A stretch of 64,000 nt of DNA from CAWCGU01 sp963838095. GTDB taxonomy: Bacteria; Actinomycetota; Thermoleophilia; Solirubrobacterales; 70-9. The DNA lies in the NCBI GenBank assembly GCA_963838095.1, contig CAWIPO010000008.1, positions 992,001 to 1,056,000 on the forward strand, written 5' to 3'. A model generated the notes under the pieces. It was not told where the DNA came from. It saw nothing but the letters and a program-made list of their open reading frames with translations, and did not search any database. This document shows, in pieces, positions 17,114 through 25,916 of the stretch. The translations under genes were made by a program, and so were the position numbers. The first letter of the stretch is position 1, and each line of letters starts with the position of its first letter.

Positions 17114-17776
17114 ATGAGTTTGAGCATCGGCGACACCGCACCCGACTTCGAGGCTGAGACGACCGAGGGCACGATCAGCTTCCACGACTGGATCGGCGAC
17201 TCGTGGGCGGTCCTGTTCTCGCACCCACGCGACTTCACGCCGGTATGCACCACCGAGCTCGGCTACATGGCCAGCATCAAGCCGGAGTTCGACAAGCGCG
17301 GCGTGAAGATAATCGGGCTCTCGGTCGATCCCGCCGAAAACCACGAGGAGTGGGCGAAGGACATCAAGGAGACCCAGGGCACCGCTCCGAACTACCCGCT
17401 GATCGCCGACCCGCACTTCACGGTGTCGGTGCTGTACGGGATGCTGCCCGCGAGCACCTCGGGTGACCCCACCCAGCGAACCCCCGCCGACAACCAGACG
17501 GTGCGCAACGTCTTCGTGATCGGGCCCGACAAGAAGATCAAGCTGATCCTGGCCTATCCGATGACGACCGGCCGCAACTTCGACGAGGTGCTTCGCGTGA
17601 TCGATTCGCTGCAGCTCACCGCCAAGCACAAGGTCGCGACCCCGGTCAACTGGAAGCAGGGCGAGGACGTGATCATCGCCGGCTCGGTGTCCGATGACGA
17701 GGCGCGGGAGAAGTATCCGGACGGCTGGGAGGCCCCGCGGCCGTACATCCGGATCGTGCCGCAGCCGAGCGACTAG
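17114..17776 (+). CDS. 1-Cys peroxiredoxin (Prx6 subfamily)
   Basis: 220 residues. Peroxidatic Cys in DFTPVCTTEL (about 45), with the Thr and a downstream Arg (TVRNVF region) expected for the active site, and the long C-terminal extension (about 160-220) of Prx6-type enzymes. No resolving Cys is visible. A strong GGAGG precedes the ATG. Detoxifies peroxides in the cytoplasm. Confidence 0.94.
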   Translation: MSLSIGDTAPDFEAETTEGTISFHDWIGDSWAVLFSHPRDFTPVCTTELGYMASIKPEFDKRGVKIIGLSVDPAENHEEWAKDIKETQGTAPNYPLIADPHFTVSVLYGMLPASTSGDPTQRTPADNQTVRNVFVIGPDKKIKLILAYPMTTGRNFDEVLRVIDSLQLTAKHKVATPVNWKQGEDVIIAGSVSDDEAREKYPDGWEAPRPYIRIVPQPSD

Positions 17777-17841
17777 CGAGCCGACAACCCAGCTCGGTCA
17801 ACCGCGACGCGGCCCCCGCCACTCGCGGTAAGGTGGCGAAG

Positions 17842-18291
17842 ATGACGAGCGTGGACGAGCAGAACGAGGCCCCGGAGCAGCCCACCGGCGACGAGCAGTC
17901 CGCCGGCGCTGCTCCCGCGTCGTCGACGCATTCCCATCGCAGCATGCAGGAGCGGATCCAGCAGGACGAGGGGCTGCCTACCGCTCCCTCGATCGGGCCA
18001 CACACGCACATCGAGGCGCCGGTTCACCACGAGCCCGAGCCCGGGGACGAGCCCTCCGATCTCGACGCGATGGGGCTGGACAAGCGCCGTGAGGTCGTCG
18101 GCGGCACATACAGCCCCACGCGCACGCGAATCGTCATCACCTTCGCGACCTTCTTCGCGGTCGTCGCGGTTCTGGCGGTCGGCTTCTTCCTGCTGGCGAA
18201 GGAGCTCGACCAACCCCCGGAGACGCAGGCCGACGAGGCTCCCTGGGCTCAACCCGACGCGCCGCAGGACCCCGTCCCGCAGCTGCAGTAA
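17842..18291 (+). CDS. Single-pass membrane protein, unknown
   Basis: 149 residues: a long acidic, His- and Pro-containing cytoplasmic segment (1-95), one membrane helix (about 97-118) and a short Pro/Gln-rich tail outside. AAGG lies before ATG 17842; a GTG nine bases upstream (17833) is the alternative start. Family not recognised. Converges with the next minus-strand gene. Confidence 0.65.
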   Translation: MTSVDEQNEAPEQPTGDEQSAGAAPASSTHSHRSMQERIQQDEGLPTAPSIGPHTHIEAPVHHEPEPGDEPSDLDAMGLDKRREVVGGTYSPTRTRIVITFATFFAVVAVLAVGFFLLAKELDQPPETQADEAPWAQPDAPQDPVPQLQ

Positions 18292-18319
18292 GCCCCCAGT
18301 CCGGGGACGCGCAGCGCGC

Positions 18320-18808
18320 TCACGAAATCAATCGCTGCACGGCGTTCCGCATCGCATCGGCCCAGCTCGCCGCCAGCGTTGGGTCCGCTTCTACAACCTC
18401 GGCCGGGATCCGCCAGCGCTCGGCCGCGGCTCGCACGATCGCGCCGCCACTCTCGAGCAGGCCGCTCTCGGCGCTTCCCGCCGCCTCGTACAGAAACCCC
18501 CGCACCGGAGTGTCAACCAGCTCTTCGAGCAGGCGCTCCAGGCGGTGGCCGTGGACCGCTGCGACGCTCTGCGGGTCGCCGGTCGCGGAGCCGAGCAGCC
18601 AACAGAGGACGGTGACGTCGCCGACATGGTCGAGCACGGTGGAGACTCGGTCGGGGTCGGCGAGCGCCGGCTCGATTCCGGCCGCCTCGATCTCCCCGGC
18701 ATTGGCCAGATCGCGCGTGGTGCCCCGGACGAGCCATCCCTCGGCGATCAGCGTCCGGCCCAGCTCGCGACCGCGACAGCCGCAGGCCACGAGCAGCGCC
18801 CTTGCCAT
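18320..18808 (-). CDS. NAD(P)-binding Rossmann-fold protein, short
   Basis: 162 residues. The N-terminus MARALLVACGCRGRELGRTL has a Rossmann-like Gly-rich loop, followed by a second strand with LVRGTTRD, as in epimerase/atypical SDR proteins, but the usual C-terminal catalytic half is absent. Catalytic residues not visible; role unknown. Its start codon follows directly on the short frame carried by repeat copy 1. Confidence 0.65.
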   Translation of the reverse strand: MARALLVACGCRGRELGRTLIAEGWLVRGTTRDLANAGEIEAAGIEPALADPDRVSTVLDHVGDVTVLCWLLGSATGDPQSVAAVHGHRLERLLEELVDTPVRGFLYEAAGSAESGLLESGGAIVRAAAERWRIPAEVVEADPTLAASWADAMRNAVQRLIS

Positions 18809-18916
18809 CTATCTCATGCAGATGAGATCGAGCCGAACCCGGGCGTGGAAGGGGCACCCGGACGCGAAGCGGAGGATGCCCCGATCGTGGATGTCGGAGG
18901 ATTCGGCGGTATTCAT
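18809..18916 (-). repeat. Repeat copy 1 with a coupled 35-codon open frame
   Basis: First of three copies of one element (others at 27039-27143 and 53519-53590). On the minus strand an ATG directly follows the TAA of the upstream gene (TAAATG) and opens a 35-codon frame (MNTAESSDIHDRG...ARVRLDLICMR) whose TAG directly precedes the ATG of the next gene. Outer arms GCCGAA/TTCGGC, an inner GGGGCA/TGCCCC pair, and the perfect hairpin ATCTCATCTGCATGAGAT, which abuts the stop codon, suggest structured RNA that gates the downstream start. Whether the peptide or the RNA matters is unknown. Confidence 0.75.
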
Positions 18917-19228
18917 TTAGTCAGAGGGTTCCGAGCCTGATTCGAGCCGATCCAGCCGTCCGCGCTCCCGCACCGCCTCGTCCTCCTTCGCCCAGCGCTC
19001 GGCGTCGGCCTCGGTGATCGCGCCCTTCCCGCGACGGCGGCGCATCTCGTTCTGAGCGTCGATCATCTGCTGCACATCCTCCAGCTCCAGCTCGGCCTCG
19101 GTCTCATAGGAGCGCGTGGGCTTCCAATCGACGAGGTCGGCGCCGCTCCCGGGGTAGGCCCGAGCGAGGAGGACGAGGACTCCAACCAGCAGCGCCACCA
19201 TCCCCACGGTGAGGAGAAAAAACTCCAT
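18917..19228 (-). CDS. Small membrane protein with charged coiled tail
   Basis: 103 residues: one N-terminal membrane helix (about 4-23), then a charged helical tail (about 45-103) rich in Glu, Arg and Asp. Start ATG 19228 puts the helix at the very N-terminus; further upstream in the frame there is no conserved character. Divergent from the thiolase gene with 27 bp between starts. Family not recognised. Confidence 0.65.
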   Translation of the reverse strand: MEFFLLTVGMVALLVGVLVLLARAYPGSGADLVDWKPTRSYETEAELELEDVQQMIDAQNEMRRRRGKGAITEADAERWAKEDEAVRERGRLDRLESGSEPSD

Positions 19229-19255
19229 GGCTACTGGTGCGAGGATACCCCCGCA

Positions 19256-20485
19256 GTGGCCGAGGCCCTTGTCATCGACGCCGTCCGCACCCCGGTGGGG
19301 CGCTTTCGCGGCGCGCTTGCCGGCGTCCGCCCCGACGACCTCGCCGCTCGGGCCGTGGCGGCAGCCGTCGGCAGGGCCGGGGTCGAGCCGGCCGACGTCT
19401 GCGACGTCTACATGGGGGCCGCCAACCAGGCGGGTGAGGACAACCGCGACGTTGCCCGAATGGCGGCGCTGCTCGCCGGGCTCCCGGTCGAGGTCCCCGG
19501 GGTAACCGTCAACCGCCTCTGCGCCTCCGGTCTGGAGGCCGTGAACCAGGCATCGCGGGCCCTGCGGCTGGACGAGGGCGACCTCTACCTGGCGGGCGGA
19601 GTCGAGTCGATGAGCCGGGCTCCATGGGTCGTGGCCAAGCCCGAAGCCGGTTTGCCACGCGGGCCGCAGACGATGCACGACACCGCGCTTGGGTGGCGGC
19701 TGGTCAACCCCCGAATGGCCGAGCTGTACTCGACCGAGGCGATGGGGGAAACCGCGGAGAACGTCGCCGAGCGCTTCGGGATCTCACGTTCCGACCAGGA
19801 CGCGTGGGCGTTGTGCAGCCATCAGCGCGCCGTGGCCGCGATCACATCGGGGCACTTCGACAACGAGATCGTGCCGGTGGAGGCGCCGTCGGAGAACGGC
19901 CGCGGCGCCACAACGCTGGTCGAGCGCGACGAGGGGCCGCGCGAGGACACCACGCTGGAGAAGCTGGCCCGCCTGCGGACGGCTTTCCGCGACGACGGGA
20001 CCGTTACCGCCGGCAACGCGTCGACGCTGAACGACGGCGCGGCCTGCCTCGTGCTCGCCTCGAAGGAGCGCGCCGAAGCACTCGGCGCTCGGCCCCTGGC
20101 CCGAATCGTCGCTATCGGGGTCGCTGGCGTGGACCCGGCGGTGATGGGAATCGGCCCCGTGAGCGCGATTCCGAAGGCGCTCGAGGCCGCCGGCCTCCAG
20201 CTCAGCGAGATCGACCTGATCGAGATCAACGAGGCGTTCGCCGCCCAGGTGCTCGCATGCGCCCGAGAGCTGAACATCGACGAGGACCGGCTGAACGTCA
20301 ACGGCGGCGCGATCGCGCTGGGCCATCCACTCGGCTGCTCAGGCGCCCGGATCCTGACGACGCTGATCTGGGAGCTGCGTCGCCGCCGCGCTCGCTATGG
20401 CATCGCTTCTCTGTGCGTAGGAGTAGGTCAGGGGTTGGCCACCATCGTCGAGAACCCCGAGGCGACGAGCACCGCTCCCGGCTGA
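19256..20485 (+). CDS. Acetyl-CoA acetyltransferase (thiolase)
   Basis: 409 residues. Acyl-binding Cys in VNRLCASGLEAVNQASRA (about 90), NGGAIALGHPLGCSGAR with catalytic His (about 355), and the C-terminal second Cys in SLCVGVGQG (about 390). Cleaves or forms beta-ketoacyl-CoA; nearest to PcaF/FadA-type thiolases. First gene of a plus-strand beta-oxidation set. GTG start. Confidence 0.93.
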   Translation: MAEALVIDAVRTPVGRFRGALAGVRPDDLAARAVAAAVGRAGVEPADVCDVYMGAANQAGEDNRDVARMAALLAGLPVEVPGVTVNRLCASGLEAVNQASRALRLDEGDLYLAGGVESMSRAPWVVAKPEAGLPRGPQTMHDTALGWRLVNPRMAELYSTEAMGETAENVAERFGISRSDQDAWALCSHQRAVAAITSGHFDNEIVPVEAPSENGRGATTLVERDEGPREDTTLEKLARLRTAFRDDGTVTAGNASTLNDGAACLVLASKERAEALGARPLARIVAIGVAGVDPAVMGIGPVSAIPKALEAAGLQLSEIDLIEINEAFAAQVLACARELNIDEDRLNVNGGAIALGHPLGCSGARILTTLIWELRRRRARYGIASLCVGVGQGLATIVENPEATSTAPG

Positions 20486-20499
20486 AACGGGGGAGCGCC

Positions 20500-20559
20500 C
20501 TACTCGCTCGGCCCGGCGGCTTCGAGGGCTTCGGTGTGATCGAGGAGCCACTCCGACAT
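20500..20559 (-). pseudogene. 19-codon remnant of a SnoaL-like gene
   Basis: An open frame MSEWLLDHTEALEAAGPSE: its end matches the C-terminus of the SnoaL-like protein at 20887-21288 (ADALEAAGLRE), and its start context CGATGTCG is the same as in the two genes that precede it on this strand. It looks like an internal deletion of a former paralogue that joined its start to its end. Confidence 0.4.
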
Positions 20560-20562
20560 CGC

Positions 20563-20883
20563 CTACTCGCGTTTTGCGGCAACGTCTCCCGCCTTGCCGC
20601 GCTTTTCGACGATCCAGAAGTGTTCGTATTCATTGACCACCACTTCAACGCCCGGTTCGACGTCGGTGGCTAGGTGCCCCGGCGCGACAGCGAAGCGCTC
20701 CGCTCGAGAGCGGACCTCCTCCCATTCCCTCCTGGACAGTTGTATGCGGACGCCGCAATCGATCCGCCAGCACTCGCATCGAAAACCCGCTACCTGAAGG
20801 CCACTCCTGAGCCAGTCGTGCTTGCTCTTGTTGAGGTCCCGGCAAAAGGCCTCGTTTTCCGCGATGCGCTCCTCCTGCGACAT
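20563..20883 (-). CDS. Hypothetical protein of an actinobacterial Cys-containing family
   Basis: 106 residues. The N-terminal helix, FRCECWRIDCGVRIQLS (three Cys, about 36-52) and a C-terminal beta-rich part ending NEYEHFWIVEK form a recognisable small family that often lies near SnoaL genes. The Cys cluster could bind metal. Function unknown. The start lies 3 bp from the stop of the SnoaL-like gene. Confidence 0.6.
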   Translation of the reverse strand: MSQEERIAENEAFCRDLNKSKHDWLRSGLQVAGFRCECWRIDCGVRIQLSRREWEEVRSRAERFAVAPGHLATDVEPGVEVVVNEYEHFWIVEKRGKAGDVAAKRE

Positions 20884-20886
20884 CGC

Positions 20887-21288
20887 CTACTCCCGCAGCC
20901 CGGCGGCTTCGAGGGCGTCTGCGGGATTCAGGAAACCCTCGGCCCTCATCACTTTGCCGTCTCGAACCGTGAATACCCAGCCCGTGGGCGAGTCGATCTC
21001 CAGACCGCTCCCGCGGCCACGGGCATGGATGTGTCCGAACGCGACGATGCGTTCACCCAGATCCCGGTACTCCGTGAACTCCGTATTCAGCTCCTCGAAG
21101 CTCTCCATCGATTCGGCGTACCACCGTCGGAATCCGTCGTGTCCCCGGAACATGTTTCCTTCGGCGCCACCGATGATCGCTGAGTGAAGCTCGCTCTCCG
21201 GATCTACGTACGACAGCATTTCTTCCACGTCGCCGCCTGCGTAGGCCTCCATGCATCGGCGCACGATCTCCAAGTTCTCCTGCGACAT
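20887..21288 (-). CDS. SnoaL-like (NTF2-fold) protein
   Basis: 133 residues of the NTF2/SnoaL fold: MSQENLEIVRRCMEAYAGGD helix start, DPESELHSAI strand, FRGHDGFRRWY, and the terminal FLNPADALEAAG helix. Members are small isomerases, hydrolases or binding proteins; no catalytic residue set identifies a reaction here. Confidence 0.8.
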   Translation of the reverse strand: MSQENLEIVRRCMEAYAGGDVEEMLSYVDPESELHSAIIGGAEGNMFRGHDGFRRWYAESMESFEELNTEFTEYRDLGERIVAFGHIHARGRGSGLEIDSPTGWVFTVRDGKVMRAEGFLNPADALEAAGLRE

Positions 21289-21443
21289 CGCCCGCGCAGT
21301 ATCCCGCGTAGCGCCGCGGCTAGAGTGCCTGCACTAAGACCATATGGACATCCCTATGCGTCGGGGTCGGCCAGGCGTCGCGACCTCGTCGAGAACCTCG
21401 AGGCCGGGACTGAGCCACCTCTTCAGCAAGTAGCCTCGCTCTC

Positions 21444-22232
21444 GTGGGCGAGCACATCGCAAGTCTGGACGGCGCCATCAGCGCGGCTCCCGAGGCGACG
21501 ATCTCGGTCACCGACGACGGGCTGCTTCGCGGCGACGGCGCCTTCGAGATGATCAAGCTGTACTCGGGCAGGCCGTTCCGGCTTAGCGATCACCTCGACC
21601 GGCTCGGACGCTCGGCCGACACGATCGAGCTTGGGTTCGACCGCGAGGCGCTGGAAGCCGAGGTCGATGCGCTCCTGGCCGAGTACGGAGACCACGACGG
21701 GGCGCTGCGAATCGTCGTCACCCGGGGTGGAAGGCGGATTGCGCTCTGCGAGCCGCTTCCCTCCTGGCCGCCTGCCGCAAGCGTGGCGAGTGTCACCTAC
21801 GCACCCAGCGGGATCCTGACGGGGGTGAAGTCGATCTCCTACGCGGCGAACATGCAGGCGACCAGATCGGCAGCGGCTCGCGGAGCGGACGAAGCGCTGC
21901 TCGTGCGCCCGGATGGAATCGTGCTCGAGGCGCCGACGTCAACAGTCTTCTGGGCCTCCGATGACGGCATCCTGCGAACGCCGTCGATCGAGTCCGGGAT
22001 CCTCGAGTCGATCACCCGGGCGCTGATCCTCGAGGCGATGGAGGTGATCGAGGGCGAGTGGAAGCTGGAGGAGCTGAGCTCGGCCACCGAGGCGTTTCTC
22101 GCCTCCACCACGCGCGAGGTCCAGGCCATATCCACCGTGGACTCCAAGCCGCTGCCAGAGGTGCCCGGGCCGCGAACCGAGGAGGCCGCCGCCGCGCTGC
22201 GCCGAGCGATCGAGGCAGAGCTGAACAACTAG
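21444..22232 (+). CDS. Class IV aminotransferase
   Basis: 262 residues of the branched-chain aminotransferase / D-amino-acid aminotransferase / aminodeoxychorismate lyase fold. DDGLLRGDGAFEMIKLYSGR N-terminus, catalytic Lys in GVKSISYAANM (about 134), EAPTSTVFW cofactor segment (about 158), and SIESGILESITR. PLP enzyme. Which of the three reactions it performs cannot be read from motifs. GTG start; 12 bp before the acyl-CoA dehydrogenase gene. Confidence 0.88.
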   Translation: MGEHIASLDGAISAAPEATISVTDDGLLRGDGAFEMIKLYSGRPFRLSDHLDRLGRSADTIELGFDREALEAEVDALLAEYGDHDGALRIVVTRGGRRIALCEPLPSWPPAASVASVTYAPSGILTGVKSISYAANMQATRSAAARGADEALLVRPDGIVLEAPTSTVFWASDDGILRTPSIESGILESITRALILEAMEVIEGEWKLEELSSATEAFLASTTREVQAISTVDSKPLPEVPGPRTEEAAAALRRAIEAELNN

Positions 22233-22244
22233 GGTCTGGGCTCC

Positions 22245-23423
22245 GTGGACCTGGAGCTCAGCGACGAACAGCGCCTGATCGCCGATACGGCTCGCGAGTT
22301 CACCGACCGGGAGATCATTCCCCGGGCGCGAGAGAGCGATCGCGAGCAGCGCTTTGACCGTGAGCTGGCGCGCAGGCTCGGCGAGATGGGATACCTGGGC
22401 TCGGTGCTCGGCGAGGACTACGGCGGTCGCGCTCTCGGCTACGTCAGCTACGCGCTGATCGTCGAGCAGGTCGGCCGCGGCGATTCCGCGATGCGAACCG
22501 TGGTCTCGGTTCAGACCTCGCTCGTCGGCAGCTCGCTGGAGCGCTGGGGCACCGAGGAGCAAAAACAGCGCTGGCTCCCCCGCGTCTGCTCGGGCGAGTC
22601 GCTCGGCTGCTTCGGGCTCACCGAGCCGGACACCGGCTCCGACGCTGCAGCGCTCAAGACCCGCGCCGAGCGAGTGGACGGCGGCTGGCGTATCAGCGGC
22701 CAGAAGATGTGGATCTCGTTCGGCAACTACGCCGACTTCGCGCTCATCTTCGCCCAGACCGACCCCGAGCAAAAGCACCGCGGACTCGCCTGTTTCATCG
22801 TCCCCACCGACAGCGAGGGCTACTCGAGCCAACCGATCCACGGCAAGCTGGGGCTGCGCGCCTCCGACACGGCCGAGATCTCGCTCGACGCTGTCGAGGT
22901 CGGAGACGACGCCCTGCTGGGCGAGGTGGGAGAGGGATTCAAGGTCGCGATGTCTGCCCTGGACTCGGGCCGCTACAGCGTCGCGGCCGGCAGCGTCGGG
23001 ATCTGCGACGGATGCGTCGACGCGTCGGTCTCATACTCGACCGAGCGCCGGCAGTTCGGTGTGCCGATCGCCCGCTTCCAGCTCGTCCAGGAGCTGATCG
23101 CCGACATGATCGTGAAGCGCGATGCGGCCCGGATGCTGGTGCTGCGCGCAGGGATCCTGAAGGACGCGGGCAAGCCGAACACAGTCGAGACCTCGGTCGC
23201 GAAGCTGTATGCAACCGAGGCGGCGATTGAGTGCGCGAACGCCGCGATCCAGGTCCACGGTGGCTCCGGGTATGTCGACGACCACCCGGTCGAGCGCTAC
23301 CTGCGCGACGCGCGCGTGACCACCCTGTACGAAGGCACGTCACAGATCCAGAAGCTGATCATCGCCCGCGATGCGACCGGGATCAGCGCGTTCCTCCCGT
23401 ACGAAGCCGAAGCAGACGAGTAG
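22245..23423 (+). CDS. Acyl-CoA dehydrogenase
   Basis: 392 residues. FAD enzyme that makes the trans-2 double bond in acyl-CoA. CFGLTEPDTGSDAAAL (flavin site, about 125-140), KMWISFGNYADF, the RRQFGVPIARFQ helix (about 270), AAIQVHGGSGYVDDHPVER, and catalytic Glu in TTLYEGTSQIQKLI (about 370), the short/medium-chain position. Full length. Confidence 0.95.
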   Translation: MDLELSDEQRLIADTAREFTDREIIPRARESDREQRFDRELARRLGEMGYLGSVLGEDYGGRALGYVSYALIVEQVGRGDSAMRTVVSVQTSLVGSSLERWGTEEQKQRWLPRVCSGESLGCFGLTEPDTGSDAAALKTRAERVDGGWRISGQKMWISFGNYADFALIFAQTDPEQKHRGLACFIVPTDSEGYSSQPIHGKLGLRASDTAEISLDAVEVGDDALLGEVGEGFKVAMSALDSGRYSVAAGSVGICDGCVDASVSYSTERRQFGVPIARFQLVQELIADMIVKRDAARMLVLRAGILKDAGKPNTVETSVAKLYATEAAIECANAAIQVHGGSGYVDDHPVERYLRDARVTTLYEGTSQIQKLIIARDATGISAFLPYEAEADE

Positions 23424-23429
23424 CCGGCG

Positions 23430-24200
23430 ATGCCCGAGCTGATCGAGACCAGCGTCAGCGATCGGGTCGCGCTGGTGCGGTTGAACCGTCCCGAGGCCCG
23501 GAACGCGCTCTCGCCGGAGCTGATGGAGGAGCTCGCGAGCGCGCTCGAGGGCTTCGACGCCGATCCCGAGGTGCGCTGCATCGTCATCGCCGGGTCCGAC
23601 GAGGTGTTCGCCTCAGGCGCGGACATCCGCGCCCTTCGCGATCGCACCTTCGAGGAAGCGCTTCGCCATCCGTCGGCGAGCTTCTGGCGGCGCGTGGCCG
23701 CCGTCAAGACGCCGACGATCGCCGCGGTCTCGGGCTGGGCACTCGGCGGGGGCTGCGAGCTGGCGCTTACCTGCGACATGATCGTCGCCTCCGAGCAGGC
23801 CGAGTTCGGCCAGCCGGAGATCACGCTCGGAATCATCCCGGGCGGTGGCGGCAGCCAGCGACTGGCGCGAACGATCGGCAAGCAGCGTGCGATGGAGCTG
23901 CTGCTGACCGGCCGCCGCCTCAGCGCCCAGGAGGCGCTGGGCATGGGTTTCGTCAACTCCGTCACCGGCAAGCGCGAGTGGCTCGAAAAGGCGGTGGAGC
24001 TGGCTGGGGTCGTGGCAAGCCGGCCGCCAATCGCCGCCCGCCTCGCCAAACAGGCCGTGCTTGCTGCCGAGGAGATGCCGATGAGCGGCGGGCTCGACGC
24101 CGAGCGCCGGCTGTACGAGCTTGCAATGGCCACCGAGGACCGGGTCGAGGGCATGGAGGCTTTCCTGGAGAAACGCAAGCCGGACTTCAAGGGGCGCTGA
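23430..24200 (+). CDS. Enoyl-CoA hydratase
   Basis: 256 residues, crotonase fold. Oxyanion-hole segments ASGADIRAL (about 64) and SGWALGGGCELALTCD, with catalytic Glu (about 110), and second Glu in PEITLGIIPGGGGSQRL (about 130). Both catalytic glutamates are present, so hydratase activity is expected. Lies 6 bp after the dehydrogenase. Confidence 0.94.
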   Translation: MPELIETSVSDRVALVRLNRPEARNALSPELMEELASALEGFDADPEVRCIVIAGSDEVFASGADIRALRDRTFEEALRHPSASFWRRVAAVKTPTIAAVSGWALGGGCELALTCDMIVASEQAEFGQPEITLGIIPGGGGSQRLARTIGKQRAMELLLTGRRLSAQEALGMGFVNSVTGKREWLEKAVELAGVVASRPPIAARLAKQAVLAAEEMPMSGGLDAERRLYELAMATEDRVEGMEAFLEKRKPDFKGR

Positions 24201-24691
24201 TGGCGAACGTCTTCAACCCCGACTTCGACGACTCCGAGTCTCGCGACGGCTTCACCTGGCGCGGCGCCGAGATCGGCATCCAGGCCGGGTCCGATCGGCT
24301 CGGAGCCAGCCTCTACGAGCTCCCTTCCGGCCAGGCGATCTGCCCGTACCACGCGCACCTGGCGAACGAGGAGATGCTGATCGTGATCAGCGGCCGGCCC
24401 AGCCTGCGCACACCCGACGGGTGGCGCGAGCTCGACGAGGGGGAGGTCGTCTCCTTCCCGATCGGGATGGAGGGCGCGCACCAGGTGGTGAACCGCGGCA
24501 GCGAGCCTTCGAGAGTGCTGATGCTGAGCGAGATGAACGGCCCCGAGGTCGGCCTGTATCCGGACTCCGGCAAGGTAATCGCCCGCGAGCAGCCCCCCGG
24601 CCGGCCGGCGACCGGCTATCGGAAGCTCTTCCGAGACGCCGACGAGGTCGACTACTGGGAGGGCGAGAAGCCGCCCGATCCGGGGCCGTAG
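24200..24691 (+). CDS. Cupin-domain protein
   Basis: 163 residues with one cupin barrel: CPYHAHLANEEMLIVISG (metal motif 1 with His, His, Glu, about 47-64) and GMEGAHQVVNRG (motif 2 His, about 93-104). Start ATG overlaps the previous stop by one base (TGATG), so it is coupled to enoyl-CoA hydratase. Function in a beta-oxidation operon unclear; small cupins of this sort bind metal and a small ligand. Confidence 0.85.
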   Translation: MANVFNPDFDDSESRDGFTWRGAEIGIQAGSDRLGASLYELPSGQAICPYHAHLANEEMLIVISGRPSLRTPDGWRELDEGEVVSFPIGMEGAHQVVNRGSEPSRVLMLSEMNGPEVGLYPDSGKVIAREQPPGRPATGYRKLFRDADEVDYWEGEKPPDPGP

Positions 24692-24692
24692 C

Positions 24693-25916
24693 GTGAGCGT
24701 CGAGCGGGTCGGCGTCGCCGGCGCCGGGACCATGGGTTCGGGGATCGCGCAGCTCGCCTGCATGGGCGGGTTCGAGACGTTCTTGCACGATCCCGACGCG
24801 GGCGCGCTGTCGGCCGGCGTCGAGCGCCTGCGCGAGGGGCTGGGAAAGGGCGTGGAGAGGGGGCGCTGGTCGGAAGGCGAAGCGCAGGGGGCGGCGGAGC
24901 GGGTCCACCCCGCTCCGGAGCTCGACGACCTCGCCGGCTGCGAGCTGGTGATCGAGGCCGCGCCAGAGGATTTGGAAGTCAAAGGAGGCCTCTTCGGGCG
25001 CCTGGCCGCGGTGTGTGAGCGCGACGCAATCCTGGCTACCAACACCTCTTCGCTTTCGGTGACGGCGATCGCCGCCGGCGTCGAGCAGCCCGACCGGGTC
25101 GTGGGGATGCATTTCTTCAACCCGCCGCCACTGATGCGGCTGGTCGAGATCGTCGCCGGATCCGACTCCTCGCCGCAGGCTCTGGAGGAAGCGACCGATG
25201 TCGCGGTGCGGATGCGGCGGGTGCCGGTGCGGGCGAGCGACGAGATCGGCTTCATCGCCAACCGCTGCGCGAGGCCGTTCTCACTCGAGGCACTTCGAAT
25301 GCTCGGCGACAGGATCGCCACCCATGAGCAGATCGACCGCATCGTCCGCATCGGCGGCGGCTTCCGGATGGGCCCGTTCGAGCTGATGGATCTCGTCGGG
25401 GTCGATGTCAACTTCGAGGTCGCGAAGTCGTTCTGGGAGCAGAGCTTTCACGAGCCGCGCTGGCAACCGCACCCGATCCAGGCGAAGATGGTCGCCGCCG
25501 GCCGCCTGGGCAGGAAGACCGGGCGCGGCTACTACGACTACTCCAGCGGCCCGCACCGCGCCGACGATCCCGAGCGGAAAGCGGGCTCCGAGCCGGACGT
25601 GATCGCTTGGCCGGGCGACGCCGCTATCGACCTCGACCCCGACCTCCAGCGCTGGATTCTCGGCCGGATCGTCTCCCAGCTCGTCAACGAGGCAGCCTTC
25701 ACCCTCGGCCGCGGGGTCGGGAGCGCGGAGGACATCGACACCGCGATGCGGCTCGGCTTCAACTGGCCCCGCGGCCCGCTGGAGTGGGGCGATGCAATCG
25801 GTCCCGAGCGCGTGCTCGGCCTTCTCGATGCTCTGCGCTCAGAGCTCGGTGAGGAGCGCTACCGGGCTGCTCCGCTGCTTCGCCGGGCGGTTGCGGAGGG
25901 CCTGGCGCTTCGCTAA
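24693..25916 (+). CDS. 3-hydroxyacyl-CoA dehydrogenase
   Basis: 407 residues. Rossmann loop GVAGAGTMGSGIAQ (about 7-20), ASPE-type EAAPEDLEVK, catalytic His in VVGMHFFNPPPLMRLVEIV (about 140), and NRCARPFSLEAL. The C-terminal helical domain appears twice (about 188-285 and 320-405), as in longer members. Oxidises 3-hydroxyacyl-CoA with NAD+. GTG start one base after the cupin stop. It overlaps the convergent gene by 4 bp. Confidence 0.93.
   Translation: MSVERVGVAGAGTMGSGIAQLACMGGFETFLHDPDAGALSAGVERLREGLGKGVERGRWSEGEAQGAAERVHPAPELDDLAGCELVIEAAPEDLEVKGGLFGRLAAVCERDAILATNTSSLSVTAIAAGVEQPDRVVGMHFFNPPPLMRLVEIVAGSDSSPQALEEATDVAVRMRRVPVRASDEIGFIANRCARPFSLEALRMLGDRIATHEQIDRIVRIGGGFRMGPFELMDLVGVDVNFEVAKSFWEQSFHEPRWQPHPIQAKMVAAGRLGRKTGRGYYDYSSGPHRADDPERKAGSEPDVIAWPGDAAIDLDPDLQRWILGRIVSQLVNEAAFTLGRGVGSAEDIDTAMRLGFNWPRGPLEWGDAIGPERVLGLLDALRSELGEERYRAAPLLRRAVAEGLALR

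Noticed and set aside
21289..21443. Small frame starting at 21356 before the aminotransferase
   Set aside because: About 25 codons, Arg/Ser-rich, no ribosome site and no recognisable family; nothing else is evident in this gap.
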